DNA from: Streptomyces sp. T12
Lineage (GTDB): Bacteria > Actinomycetota > Actinomycetes > Streptomycetales > Streptomycetaceae
Direction: 5' to 3'
DNA length: 64,000 nucleotides
Assembly: GCF_028736035.1 (NCBI RefSeq)
Contig: NZ_CP117866.1
Span: 2,108,001-2,172,000, forward strand
Position 1 is the stretch's first letter, and each line of letters opens with the position of its first letter. The notes under the pieces were generated by a model. The model had not been told where the DNA came from, searched no databases, and saw only the letters and a program-made list of their open reading frames with translations. The position numbers were made by a program, and so were the translations under genes. Positions 15,776 to 25,003 of the stretch are shown one piece after another.

Positions 15776-16791
15776 GCGGTCCCGACATCTCCGTCGTGAT
15801 CTGCGTGTACACGGAGGACCGCTGGGAGGACATCCTCGCGGCGGTCTCCTCGGTGCGCGCGCAGTCGTACCCGGCCCTGGAGACGCTGCTGGTCGTCGAC
15901 CACAACGAGGCGCTCCTGGACCGGCTGACGAAGGAACACAAAGAGGCCAAGGATGTGCGGGTGCTCGCCAACGCGGGCCCCCGCGGGCTGTCCGCGGGCC
16001 GCAACACCGGTATCGCCGCCTCGTACGGCGAGGTCATCGCGTTCCTCGACGACGACGCCGTGGCCGAGCGGGACTGGCTCCGGCACTTCGCCGCGGGGTA
16101 CGCCGATCCGCACGTCATGGCCGTCGGCGGGCGCACCGAGCCGATCTGGGCGTCGGGGCGCCGGCCGGCCTGGTTCCCGGAGGAGTTCGACTGGGTGGTC
16201 GGCTGCACCTACCGGGGCCTGCCGCGCGGCCGGGTGAAGGTGCGCAACGTCCTCGGCGGCAACGCCTCCTTCCGGCGTACGGCCTTCGACTTCGCGGGCG
16301 GCTTCGCCTCCGGCATCGGGCGCGACGGCGACCGGCTGCCGCTGGGCTGCGAGGAGACGGAGCTGTGCATCCGGCTGACCCGGGCCCGGCCCGAGGCGGT
16401 CCTGCTGATCGACGACCGTGCGGTGATCCACCACCGGGTGCCCTCAGCACGCGAGCACTTCCGGTACTTCCGCACGCGCGCGTACGCCGAGGGTCTGTCG
16501 AAGGCACTGGTGGCCCGAAGTGTGGGCGCCGACAAGGGACTTGAGTCCGAACGCCGGTACACCACCCGGGTCCTGCCGGCCGGGGTGGCGCGCGGGCTGC
16601 GGGACGCCGTGCTGGCCCGGCCGGGCGGTGCGGGGCGGGCGGGCGCGATCGTCGCCGGGGTACTCACGGCGGCCGGTGGGTACGTCGTGGGGAGTGTCCG
16701 GGCCCGCCGGGGCGGCGTTACGTACTCGGTGGCGGGGATCGACAGGGAAGCCGGCGAGGGGGAAGCCGGCAGCGAGGGGGGCATCAGATGA
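15772..16791 (+). CDS. family 2 glycosyltransferase
   Basis: 339 residues with ISVVICVYTEDRW, LVVDHNEALLDRL, the nucleotide-sugar/metal motif FLDDDAVAERDWL and the acceptor-side GGNASFRR ... GCEETELCIRL typical of processive-like GT2 enzymes. The TTG start overlaps the previous stop, and GGGGAGAGG lies 4 bases upstream; upstream in-frame codons belong to the previous gene's shadow. The C-terminal ~60 residues carry one weakly hydrophobic segment (AGAIVAGVLTAAGGYVVGSV) that could associate with membrane. It overlaps the deacetylase gene by 4 bp (ATGA). Confidence 0.88.
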   Translation: MSGPDISVVICVYTEDRWEDILAAVSSVRAQSYPALETLLVVDHNEALLDRLTKEHKEAKDVRVLANAGPRGLSAGRNTGIAASYGEVIAFLDDDAVAERDWLRHFAAGYADPHVMAVGGRTEPIWASGRRPAWFPEEFDWVVGCTYRGLPRGRVKVRNVLGGNASFRRTAFDFAGGFASGIGRDGDRLPLGCEETELCIRLTRARPEAVLLIDDRAVIHHRVPSAREHFRYFRTRAYAEGLSKALVARSVGADKGLESERRYTTRVLPAGVARGLRDAVLARPGGAGRAGAIVAGVLTAAGGYVVGSVRARRGGVTYSVAGIDREAGEGEAGSEGGIR

Positions 16792-17588
16792 GCGACGCGC
16801 GCGTGCCGATTCTCATGTACCACGCCGTCTCCACCTCGCCGAACGACGCCACCCGCGATCTGTCGGTGGCGCCGGAGGCGTTCGCGGAGCAGATGGCGCT
16901 GATCGGCGATCTGGGCCTGACTCCGGTCAGGACGGCCGATCTCGCGGCGCGCTGGCGCTCCGGCAAACCCCTGCCCGAGCGGCCGGTGCTGATCACCTTC
17001 GACGACGGCTACGAGGGGGTGCACCGGCACGCCCTGCCCGTGCTCGCGGGGCACGGCTTCCCGGCCACGCTGTTCGTCTCCACGGGCTGGCTGAAGGGCC
17101 CGCACGACACCGGCGGCGGCCTGGACACCATGCTCGACTGGGCCCAGGTCCGCGAACTCGCCGAGGCGGACGTCGAGATCGGCGGCCACAGCCACACCCA
17201 CCCGCAGCTCGACCAGCTCCCGGACGGGCGGCTGCGCTCCGAGCTGATCCTGTGCAAGGAGATCATCGGCGACGAACTCGGCACCGTCCCGGCCTCGTTC
17301 GCCTACCCGTACGGCTACTCCAGCCGCCGGGTGCGCGAGGCGGTGCACGAGACCGGGTACGCCCAGGCGCTCGCCGTCAACAACGGCCTCGCGCGGCGGC
17401 GGCAGGGGCCGTACGCCCTCACCCGTCTCACCGTGCGCCGAGGCACCGGCATCGAGGAGTTCCGGCGGATGGTCGAGGGCCGTGCGATCACCCGCGCCTT
17501 CGCCCGGGACCGTGCCCTGACCAAGGGGTACGCCGTGGTCCGCAGAGCCCGGCAGGTCCGCCGGAAGGCCGGCCGTTCCCGTGTCTGA
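16788..17588 (+). CDS. polysaccharide deacetylase (NodB homology domain)
   Basis: 266 residues. NodB motifs in order: PILMYHAVS, LITFDDGYEG (general base Asp and metal Asp), IGGHSHTHPQL (the two metal His) and the active-site groove FAYPYGYSS. No signal peptide, so it seems to act on a cytoplasmic or lipid-linked intermediate. It would remove N- or O-acetyl groups, which pairs logically with the acyltransferase upstream. The ATG overlaps the GT2 stop; its own 3' end overlaps the flippase gene by 8 bp. Confidence 0.92.
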   Translation: MSDARVPILMYHAVSTSPNDATRDLSVAPEAFAEQMALIGDLGLTPVRTADLAARWRSGKPLPERPVLITFDDGYEGVHRHALPVLAGHGFPATLFVSTGWLKGPHDTGGGLDTMLDWAQVRELAEADVEIGGHSHTHPQLDQLPDGRLRSELILCKEIIGDELGTVPASFAYPYGYSSRRVREAVHETGYAQALAVNNGLARRRQGPYALTRLTVRRGTGIEEFRRMVEGRAITRAFARDRALTKGYAVVRRARQVRRKAGRSRV

Positions 17589-20500
17589 CACCACGACCAC
17601 GACCGAGCCCGCATCGACCGACGCGGCGGCGCCCGAGCAGTCGGGGCGCCGGCTTCGCCTGCCCGGCATGGGCGGGTCCTCCGGGGGCAGTCAGCTGTTC
17701 CGCAACGCCTACGCCCTGATGATCAACACCGGCATCTCCGCCGTGCTGGGGCTCGGTTTCTGGCTGGCCGCCGCCCGCTACTACTCCGAGTCCGCGGTCG
17801 GCCAGGGCTCCGCGGCGATCGCCGCGATGAAGTTCCTCGCGGGTCTGACCGCGGTGACGCTGACGGGCGCGCTGGCCCGCTTCATCCCGGTGGCGGGACG
17901 CAGGAGCCTCCGCCTGATCTTCCAGACGTACGCGGGCAGTTGCGTGGTCGTGGCGCTCGCCGCGGGGGTCTTCCTGCTGACGCTGGACCTGTGGGGGCCG
18001 TCGTACCGGTTCCTGAACGGGGCGGCGGGCGGGCTCTTCTTCGTCGTGGCCGTCATCGCCTGGAACCTGCTCACGCTGCAGGACGGCGTGCTGACCGGGC
18101 TGCGCAGTGCGGTGTGGGTGCCGGTCGGCAACACCGTGTTCTCCGCGGTGAAGCTGGGTCTGCTGGTGGCCTTCGCGGTGGCGATCCCCACCGCCGGTGT
18201 CTTCGTGTCCTGGGTCGCGGCGATCGCGGTGTCCGTGCTGCCGCTGGGCTGGCTGGTGTTCCGGCGCCTGGTGCCGCGCCATGAGGAGGCGACCGAGGAG
18301 CACGCCCGCCCGCCGTCCCTGAAGGAGATCGGGAAGTTCCTGGCGGGCGACTACACCGGCTCGCTGTTCTCCCTCGCCGTGGTCTATCTGATCCCCGTGA
18401 TCGTGGCCGCGCAGGTCTCCGCCGAGAACAACGCGTACTTCTACATCACGGCCACCATCGGCGGCACGGTCAATCTGCTCGCCATCAACATGGGCGCCTC
18501 CCTCACGGTCGAGGGCTCGCACGACCCCGGGCGGCTGGCGGCCAACACCCGTGCCGCGCTGCGGCGCATGGCGCGGATCATGGTGCCGGTCTGCGCGATC
18601 CTGTTCTTCGGGGCGCCCTGGATCCTGGGCGTCTTCGGCCAGGGCTACGCGGACGCGGCGACCCCGCTGCTGCGCTGGTTCGCCGTCGGCGCGCTGCTGC
18701 GGGTCGTGATGGAGACCTACTTCGCGGTCCTGCGCGCACAGAGCCGCACCGCCGGACTGGCCTGGCTGCAGGGCCTGCTGTGCGCCCTGGTGCTCGGCCT
18801 GACGCTGCTGCTGCTCCCCCGCATGGGTCTGACCGGCGCCGGTGTCGCCGAGATCGTCTCCCTCGCGGTGATCGTCGCGATCGCCGCGCCCAAGCTGTAC
18901 CGGACCGCGCGGGCGACGTCGGCCGAGGTCCCCGAGGACGCGGCCCCCGACGGTGACCTCGCCGACCTGGGGGCACGCGAGGTGCCCGACGGGGCGCGGG
19001 GGCGGATGCCCGGCTGGGCGCTCGACACCGACACCCTCGCCCTCGCCCTCGGCATCCACGTCGACTTCGACCACCTGGAACGCCGGCCGGACGTCCGCCC
19101 CGGGCCGGGTACGCCGCCCACGGGCATGCCGCCGGTGCACCCGGACCACCGCCCGACCTGGGCGCGCAAGCCGGAAGTCGGGCTGCCGGTCCAGGATCGC
19201 GAGCCGGGCTCGGAGGCCTCGCTGGGGCCCGCCGAGGTGGACGCGCCCTTCGAGGCCGAGTTCGACGCGGGCAAGGGCGAAGAGGCCGTACCGGAGGAGC
19301 CCGAGGAGGCTGCCGAACGGGAGGAGGCCGTCGTACGGCAGGAGTCCGCCGTACGGGAAGAGCCGCCCATGCACGAAGAGCCCCTACGACAGGCCGCCGC
19401 GCCCTCGCTCACCTGGCGTGAGCGTCTGCTGCCCACCCGCCTCGGGGTCGTCCTCGGCTGTCTGCTGGTCGCCGCGCTGCTGCTGTACTGGGTGCCCGCG
19501 CTGCGGCTCGGCGAGGCCGACCTGGACGGGATGGGCGGGCTCGGGCTGATCTCCGTGCTGCCGCTGCCGACGCTGGTCGGCGCCGCGCTGCTGGCGGTGG
19601 TGTTCGCCTCGCTGCTGTGGCTGGGTCGCGAGCACCGGGCGTTGCTGCTGGTCACCCTGCTGGCGACGGTCGTGTCTCTGCACTCCCTGCCGGCCCTGAT
19701 CGAGACCGAGCCGCGGTTCGCGACGGCCTGGCAGCACCTCGGCTTCCTCGACTACATCGACCGCACCGGGTCGGCCGTGCCCGACCTGGACGCGCGCTGG
19801 AGCTGGCCGGGCTTCTTCGCGGTGGCCGCGTTCGCCGCGAAGGCGTGCGGGGTCGGTGACCTCACCGAGGTCATCCGCTGGTGGCCGCTGGCCATGCAAC
19901 TCCTCTATCTGGTCCCGATGTTCCTGCTCGTGCGCTCGATGCGGGCGAGCTGGCGCGCCAAGTGGACCGGCATCTGGATCTTCGTGCTGAGCGGCTGGGT
20001 GGGCCAGGACTACTTCTCGCCGCAGGGCTTCACCTATCTGCTGTACCTGGTGTTCGCGGCGATCCTGCTGGTCTGGTTCCGGGCACCACGGGTGATCTGG
20101 ACGAAGCGGCGGCCCGGCGAGCTGGAGGTCGAGCCGACCGACCGGCGGCAGCGGGCCGTCCTGCTGATGGTCGTGACCGGCCTGTTCGCGGCGAGCGTCC
20201 CGGCCCACCAGCTCACGCCGTTCGTGATGCTGGGCGTGCTGACGGCGCTCGTCCTGATCGGCAGGTCCGAACTGCGCGGCCTGCCCATCCTGTTCGGCGT
20301 CATGGTGACCGTCTGGATCGGCTTCATGGCCGAGCCGTACTGGTCGGGCCACTTCGACGAACTCTTCGGGGGTGTCGGCGGCGTCGGCAGCAATGTGTCG
20401 TCCTCCGTCTCCGGCCGCATCGAGGGCGGCAGCTCCACCCACAAGCTGGTGCTGTACACGCGCGTGCTGCTGGCCGGCGGTGTGATGGCCTTCGCCTGCT

Positions 20501-21441
20501 GGGGCTGGTGGCGACGGCGCTTCCACCACTACCGCGAGCGCTCGCTGCTCGTCCTCACCTTCGTGCCGTTCCTCGGCTTCGGCATGCAGTCGTACGGCGG
20601 CGAGATGGCGCTGCGCGTCTTCATGTTCGCCCTGCCCGGCGCGGCCCTGCTGGCCGGACTCGCCCTCTTCCCGCGCACCGGCGTCACCGCCAAGGAGCGC
20701 GACAAGGACCGGGTGAGCCTCGCCCCGCTGGCCGCGCTGATGGCGGGCCTGGTGCTCATGGGCGGCTTCCTGGTGGCCCGTTGGGGCAACGAGCCGTTCG
20801 AGCGGGTGCGGCCCGGCGAGGTCGCCGCCATGGAGTACGTGTACGCCCATGACGATCCGACCCTGCGGCTGCTGTGGCTGAGCAGCGACCCGGTCAACGA
20901 CGTGACGCCGGCAATGCCGTGGGGCTCGCGGGACATGGAGAAGGTCTCGTACGTGCCGACGCAGGCGCCGGTCGACCCGGTGCTCGTGTCGGGACTGCTG
21001 AAGGCCCTGAAGGACGCGGGCCCGAACTCGTATCTGATGATCAACCGGGGTCAGGTCACCTATCTCCGGCTGGACGTGGGCTATTCGGCGACCTGGGAGA
21101 CGCGGCTGATCCAGAACCTGGACAAGCGGCAGGATCTGAAGAAGGTCTTCGTCAACGCCGACGTGACGATGTACGCGCTGAAGAAGCAGCCGGCGGGCGA
21201 GGTCCCGAAGGCCGATCCCGGTCCGATCGGGCCGCAGGTGACCTGGACGCCGTGGTCGGTGGTCGGGGGGCTCGCGGCGGTCGCGCTGATCGTGCTGCTG
21301 ATGGCCCGCGAGGTCGTCCGGGTGGCGATGGCGCCCAGCGTGCGGCAACTTCGGTGGCTGCAGAGCAGCTTCTGGTTCTCGCTGCCGCTGCTGGCGGTGC
21401 TGCTGGCTTCGTTGGTGCAGCGGTTCCTGACGATCGAGTAG
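17581..21441 (+). CDS. giant membrane fusion: Wzx-like flippase plus polytopic GT-C/polymerase-like module
   Basis: 1286 residues. Residues ~35-445 form an MATE/Wzx-type polysaccharide flippase: a dozen or so helices beginning LFRNAYALMINTGISAVLGL, with a QVSAENNAYFYI segment typical of the fold. A charged, Pro/Glu-rich linker (~450-610) follows. Residues ~615-1230 hold about ten further helices with large outer loops (for example WSWPGFFAVAAFAAKA, FVLSGWVGQDYFSPQGFTY, AEPYWSGHFDELFGG), then a soluble segment with PGEVAAMEYVYAHDD and a final helix. The second module looks like a GT-C glycosyltransferase or O-antigen polymerase; family unassigned. The GTG start overlaps the deacetylase gene. 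Confidence 0.85.
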   Translation: MSDTTTTTEPASTDAAAPEQSGRRLRLPGMGGSSGGSQLFRNAYALMINTGISAVLGLGFWLAAARYYSESAVGQGSAAIAAMKFLAGLTAVTLTGALARFIPVAGRRSLRLIFQTYAGSCVVVALAAGVFLLTLDLWGPSYRFLNGAAGGLFFVVAVIAWNLLTLQDGVLTGLRSAVWVPVGNTVFSAVKLGLLVAFAVAIPTAGVFVSWVAAIAVSVLPLGWLVFRRLVPRHEEATEEHARPPSLKEIGKFLAGDYTGSLFSLAVVYLIPVIVAAQVSAENNAYFYITATIGGTVNLLAINMGASLTVEGSHDPGRLAANTRAALRRMARIMVPVCAILFFGAPWILGVFGQGYADAATPLLRWFAVGALLRVVMETYFAVLRAQSRTAGLAWLQGLLCALVLGLTLLLLPRMGLTGAGVAEIVSLAVIVAIAAPKLYRTARATSAEVPEDAAPDGDLADLGAREVPDGARGRMPGWALDTDTLALALGIHVDFDHLERRPDVRPGPGTPPTGMPPVHPDHRPTWARKPEVGLPVQDREPGSEASLGPAEVDAPFEAEFDAGKGEEAVPEEPEEAAEREEAVVRQESAVREEPPMHEEPLRQAAAPSLTWRERLLPTRLGVVLGCLLVAALLLYWVPALRLGEADLDGMGGLGLISVLPLPTLVGAALLAVVFASLLWLGREHRALLLVTLLATVVSLHSLPALIETEPRFATAWQHLGFLDYIDRTGSAVPDLDARWSWPGFFAVAAFAAKACGVGDLTEVIRWWPLAMQLLYLVPMFLLVRSMRASWRAKWTGIWIFVLSGWVGQDYFSPQGFTYLLYLVFAAILLVWFRAPRVIWTKRRPGELEVEPTDRRQRAVLLMVVTGLFAASVPAHQLTPFVMLGVLTALVLIGRSELRGLPILFGVMVTVWIGFMAEPYWSGHFDELFGGVGGVGSNVSSSVSGRIEGGSSTHKLVLYTRVLLAGGVMAFACWGWWRRRFHHYRERSLLVLTFVPFLGFGMQSYGGEMALRVFMFALPGAALLAGLALFPRTGVTAKERDKDRVSLAPLAALMAGLVLMGGFLVARWGNEPFERVRPGEVAAMEYVYAHDDPTLRLLWLSSDPVNDVTPAMPWGSRDMEKVSYVPTQAPVDPVLVSGLLKALKDAGPNSYLMINRGQVTYLRLDVGYSATWETRLIQNLDKRQDLKKVFVNADVTMYALKKQPAGEVPKADPGPIGPQVTWTPWSVVGGLAAVALIVLLMAREVVRVAMAPSVRQLRWLQSSFWFSLPLLAVLLASLVQRFLTIE

Positions 21442-21465
21442 ACGATCACGCAGGGGTGAAGGGGC

Positions 21466-22878
21466 TCAGCGCTTGAGCCACTTCACCTCGTACGCCTGCA
21501 GCTCGACCTTCTTGCCGTCGATCTTCGCGCTGGTCTGCCGGTCGAGGGCGTTCACGACCAGGACCACCTTGTCCGTGGCCAGGGCCCGGACCTCGGGCTC
21601 GTCCACGGACACCTTCTTGTACTCGGTCCCCGGCCGGAACTCCTTGCCGAACCGGGAGACCAGGTCGTACATCGGCAGCTTCTCGCCGCCGTCCGCGGTG
21701 TCGGTCGGCGTCCACAGACAGCCGGCGCACTCGGTGCCCTTCTCCTCCTCCGGGTTCCAGTAGAAGGCCGAGGAGGCGCCGCCCTTGGCCAACGCGATCA
21801 TTCCGGCGGCCTGGACGGCGACCCGGCGGGCCTCGGACCAGCCCTTGCGATCGTCGTTGCCGTCGGCGGGCTCGACGTAGTACTCGGCCCACCACAGCGG
21901 CAGGTCACCGGTCTGCCGCCGCACCCACCGGCCCACGGCCGTGAACTTGTCGGTGGCCGTGAACTCGTCGGGCAGGAGCTCGTCGTCCCGGGTGTAGCTG
22001 GAGCCGTCCACGACGACGAAGTCGGCGCCCGCCTTGTGCTCGTTCCAGTACGCGAAGGCGTCGACGGTGCGCTGGTCCAGGGCACCCCAACTGCCCCTCA
22101 GTGCCGTCGACGCCTCCTCCGCGCGCGGGTCGACGCTGTCCATCACGAGGTACGGTCCGCCGACCATGATGTCGGGGTTGACCTTCTTCAACGCCTTGTA
22201 GACGAGGTTGTAGAGCCGGGTGTAGCCCTCGTGGTCCCAGCGGGCCTCGGCGTCGTTCCAGAAGCCCTTGAACTCGTTCCAGACGATGAAGTGCCGTACG
22301 TCCGGATAGCGCTTGGCGACGGTCACGGCCAGCGCGGCGAAGTCCTCGAAGTGCTCGGGCTCGGGCGCCGTCTCCAGGGCGGCCTGGCTCCAGTTCGTGT
22401 GGTCGACGCCGGCCTTGCCGCCCTTCATCCAGTCGGGGGCGCAGCACAGGGTGACGACGGGGGTGCTGCCGGAGGCGCGGACGAAATCGACACGGCGGTC
22501 CATCGCCTCGAAGTCGTAACGCCCCTCGACCGGCTCGGGGTTGTCGGCGCCCCAGCCCATGATGTGCTGGATCTGCGGCAGTCCCCCGGCGTCCGCGAGC
22601 CGTCCCTCGACGCGCTGCACGGCTGCGGCGGCGCCCTCGTCGGCGCTGTGCTGGGTGTGGGTGAAGCCCCAGCCCACCTCCGGATTCGTGGCGTCCGGCG
22701 TGGCGGTCGGGGTGCCGTGCACCTTGTCGCCGTCGCGTGAGGTGCCGTCGGTGTTCACGCCGTTCCCGGGAAGCGTGTTGAGGAGGGTCACGAGCAGGGC
22801 CAGAGCCGCGGCGCCCACGCCGAGCAGCGCGGTGAGCCGCCACCGCCGTGCCCCCGAATTCGACCCATGACGTCCCAT
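21466..22878 (-). CDS. membrane-anchored glycoside hydrolase, GH39/GH-A clan-like
   Basis: 470 residues. A basic N-terminus and one signal-anchor helix (LTALLGVGAAALALLVTLL) are followed by an extracytoplasmic (beta/alpha)8-type domain. The acid/base Glu202 lies in the clan-A Asn-Glu motif (FIVWNEFKGFWND) and the likely nucleophile is Glu332 in WWAEYYVE. Retaining glycosidases of this clan cut xylosides, mannosides or bacterial polysaccharides; its position tail-to-tail with the flippase fusion suggests the island's own polymer as substrate (inference). The ATG at 22878 was preferred; a TTG at 22926 would add 16 residues. Confidence 0.83.
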   Translation of the reverse strand: MGRHGSNSGARRWRLTALLGVGAAALALLVTLLNTLPGNGVNTDGTSRDGDKVHGTPTATPDATNPEVGWGFTHTQHSADEGAAAAVQRVEGRLADAGGLPQIQHIMGWGADNPEPVEGRYDFEAMDRRVDFVRASGSTPVVTLCCAPDWMKGGKAGVDHTNWSQAALETAPEPEHFEDFAALAVTVAKRYPDVRHFIVWNEFKGFWNDAEARWDHEGYTRLYNLVYKALKKVNPDIMVGGPYLVMDSVDPRAEEASTALRGSWGALDQRTVDAFAYWNEHKAGADFVVVDGSSYTRDDELLPDEFTATDKFTAVGRWVRRQTGDLPLWWAEYYVEPADGNDDRKGWSEARRVAVQAAGMIALAKGGASSAFYWNPEEEKGTECAGCLWTPTDTADGGEKLPMYDLVSRFGKEFRPGTEYKKVSVDEPEVRALATDKVVLVVNALDRQTSAKIDGKKVELQAYEVKWLKR

Positions 22879-23006
22879 CAAGGACAACGGTAACGGCGGT
22901 GACAGCCGCGCGGGCAGGTTTCGCAACTACCCGGTCCTGCAACCGGACGGAGGGGACACAGCGGAAGCTTCGGGCACGGCACCCGTCGGGCCGCCCCGGC
23001 CCCGGG

Positions 23007-23044
23007 CATGTCCGGGGCCGGCCCCGGACATGGCCCCGGACATG
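23007..23044. promoter_or_regulatory. 26-bp perfect palindrome plus an extra half-site between divergent genes
   Basis: Positions 23007-23032 read the same on both strands (CATGTCCGGGGCC and its complement). A 12-bp period repeats once more to 23044. It lies 129 bases upstream of the glycosidase start and 66 bases before the AAA ATPase start. Probably an operator or a stable hairpin; no regulator identified. Confidence 0.45.
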
Positions 23045-23110
23045 GCACGTTGGCGGGACGTCCCACGGAAACCGGGTGCACAGCCCCGCCACGTGACGGA
23101 TCATGGCCCC

Positions 23111-24205
23111 ATGTCTGCGAACCCACACGACGCTCTGCCGATCCGGCTCAACGTCGACGACAGCGACTCGCCGTCCGACGTCGTCGACGCGCTGTTCCTC
23201 GGCCGCTTCGCGACGGGCGAGCAGCCGTACTCGCACGCGGCGAACATCGACCGCGTACGGTCCGGGGCGACGCTGCTGCCGCCGGGCGCCCGTGTGCTGC
23301 GCGCCGCCCGCGACGACGACCGCAGCGCGACGCTGGCGGAGGGCGACGGCTGGACCCTGCTGGTCTCCCGCTGGAACCGGGGCGCCGACGTCACGGTGAC
23401 CGCGACCAGCGAGGAACTGGCGGCGCGGGTGCTGGGCGAGGCGACGGACGGCGCGGCGGACGAGCCCGAGCCGCAGCCGGAGAACGTGACCATGGGCTTT
23501 TGGTACGTCTCCCCCAGGCGCGGCCCGCACCGCACGACCCGGCAGATCTCGGCGGGCACCTGGGACGAGGTGCGGGCCAACTACACCGCGCCGGTCGCGG
23601 ACGCGATGGACCGCCTGATGAAGACGACGCCCGAGGACATCGCGGGCCGTCTGCTCCTGCTGCACGGCCCGCCGGGCACGGGCAAGACGTCGGCGCTGCG
23701 GACGCTGGCCCGCTCCTGGCGGGACTGGTGCCAGGTGGACTGCGTGCTGGACCCGGAGCGGCTGTTCAGTGACGTCGGCTATCTGATGGACATCGCGATC
23801 GGCGAGGAGGACTCGACGGGCAAGGGCCGCTGGCGGCTGCTGCTCCTGGAGGACTGCGACGAGCTGATCCGCGGCGAGGCGAAGCACACGGCGGGCCAGG
23901 CGCTGTCGCGGTTGCTGAACCTGACGGACGGCCTGCTGGGGCAGGGCCGCAACGTCCTGGTCGGCGTGACGACCAACGAGGACCTGGAGCGACTGCACCC
24001 CGCTGTCGTCCGCCCCGGCCGCTGTCTGGCCCGCATCGAGGTGGGGGCGCTGACGCGCGGGGAGGCGGTGAACTGGCTGGGCACCGACGAGGGTGTCGGC
24101 CGGGAGGGGGCGACCCTGGCAGAGCTGTACGCGCTGAAGCGGGGCACGTCCCCGACGTCGCTGCCGGACCCCCGGGACGGGGCGGACGCGGGGCTGTACC
24201 TGTAG
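23111..24205 (+). CDS. AAA-family ATPase with DUF5925 N-terminal domain
   Basis: 364 residues. The N-terminal ~150 correspond to the DUF5925 region; the AAA module has Walker A GPPGTGKT (186-193), Walker B RLLLLEDCDE, a sensor-like VGVTTNEDLERL and the arginine-rich VVRPGRCLARIE. AAA proteins of this group remodel other proteins, but no partner is known for this one. An in-frame GTG/ATG upstream at 23030 would start inside the palindrome; the ATG at 23111 matches the family start (MSANPHDALPIRL). The next gene follows 23 bases later and is independent in function. Confidence 0.85.
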   Translation: MSANPHDALPIRLNVDDSDSPSDVVDALFLGRFATGEQPYSHAANIDRVRSGATLLPPGARVLRAARDDDRSATLAEGDGWTLLVSRWNRGADVTVTATSEELAARVLGEATDGAADEPEPQPENVTMGFWYVSPRRGPHRTTRQISAGTWDEVRANYTAPVADAMDRLMKTTPEDIAGRLLLLHGPPGTGKTSALRTLARSWRDWCQVDCVLDPERLFSDVGYLMDIAIGEEDSTGKGRWRLLLLEDCDELIRGEAKHTAGQALSRLLNLTDGLLGQGRNVLVGVTTNEDLERLHPAVVRPGRCLARIEVGALTRGEAVNWLGTDEGVGREGATLAELYALKRGTSPTSLPDPRDGADAGLYL

Positions 24206-24228
24206 CCCTGCGGTGCTTTCATGGGGGT

Positions 24229-24999
24229 ATGACCCTGTTCGTCGGGACGTCGGGATGGCAGTACCGAGACTGGCGGGGTGCCTTCTACCCCACCGATGTG
24301 CCCATGCGGCTGTGGCTGGAGGAGTACACGGAGCACTTCTCCACGGTGGAGATCAACAACGCGTTCTACCGGTTGCCGACACGGGAGAACTTCGAGGCCT
24401 GGCGTGACCGGGTTCCGCGGGACTTCGTGGTCGCGGTGAAAGCGAGCCGCTACCTCACCCACATCAAGCGCCTCAAGGATCCCGAGGAGCCGGTCCAACG
24501 TCTGATGTCCCACGCGGCGGGCCTGGGCGACCGCCTGGGGCCGGTTCTCCTCCAACTCCCGCCGACCCTGCGCGCCGACCCCGGCCTCCTCGACGCCTGC
24601 CTGGCCTGCTTCCCGTCCGGAACGCGGATCGCGGTCGAGCCCCGCCACGAGTCCTGGTGGGCGTCCAACACCCGCCAGGTTCTGGAGTCCCGGGGTGCCG
24701 CCCTGTGCTGGGCCGACGTCCAGGCCCGTCCGGTGACTCCCCTGTGGCGCACCACGGACTGGGGCTACGTCCGCTTCCACGAGGGCCGCGCCCACCCCTG
24801 GCCCCGCTACGGCCGACGCTGTCTGGAGACCTGGGTCGACCGCATCGCGACCACCTGGTCCGCCGCCGAGGACACGTACGCGTATTTCAACAACGACCCC
24901 GGCGGGGCGGCGGTGCGGGACTCGGTGGTCTTCGGGAGGGCGGCGACGCGGGCGGGCCTTACGGTGACCCGTACGCCGGAGTTCGCCGCACGCCGCTGA
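24229..24999 (+). CDS. DUF72 family protein (YecE-like)
   Basis: 256 residues with the DUF72 start LFVGTSGWQYRDWRG, YTEHFSTVEINNAFYRLP, VKASRYLTHIKRL, GPVLLQLPP and YAYFNNDPGG. The fold is a TIM-barrel; the biochemical role of DUF72 proteins is not settled, with nuclease- or sugar-related roles proposed. Length is normal. It lies 23 bases after the AAA ATPase gene and could be co-transcribed; it converges with the GntR gene with only 4 bases between stops. Confidence 0.88.
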   Translation: MTLFVGTSGWQYRDWRGAFYPTDVPMRLWLEEYTEHFSTVEINNAFYRLPTRENFEAWRDRVPRDFVVAVKASRYLTHIKRLKDPEEPVQRLMSHAAGLGDRLGPVLLQLPPTLRADPGLLDACLACFPSGTRIAVEPRHESWWASNTRQVLESRGAALCWADVQARPVTPLWRTTDWGYVRFHEGRAHPWPRYGRRCLETWVDRIATTWSAAEDTYAYFNNDPGGAAVRDSVVFGRAATRAGLTVTRTPEFAARR

Positions 25000-25003
25000 C
25001 TAC

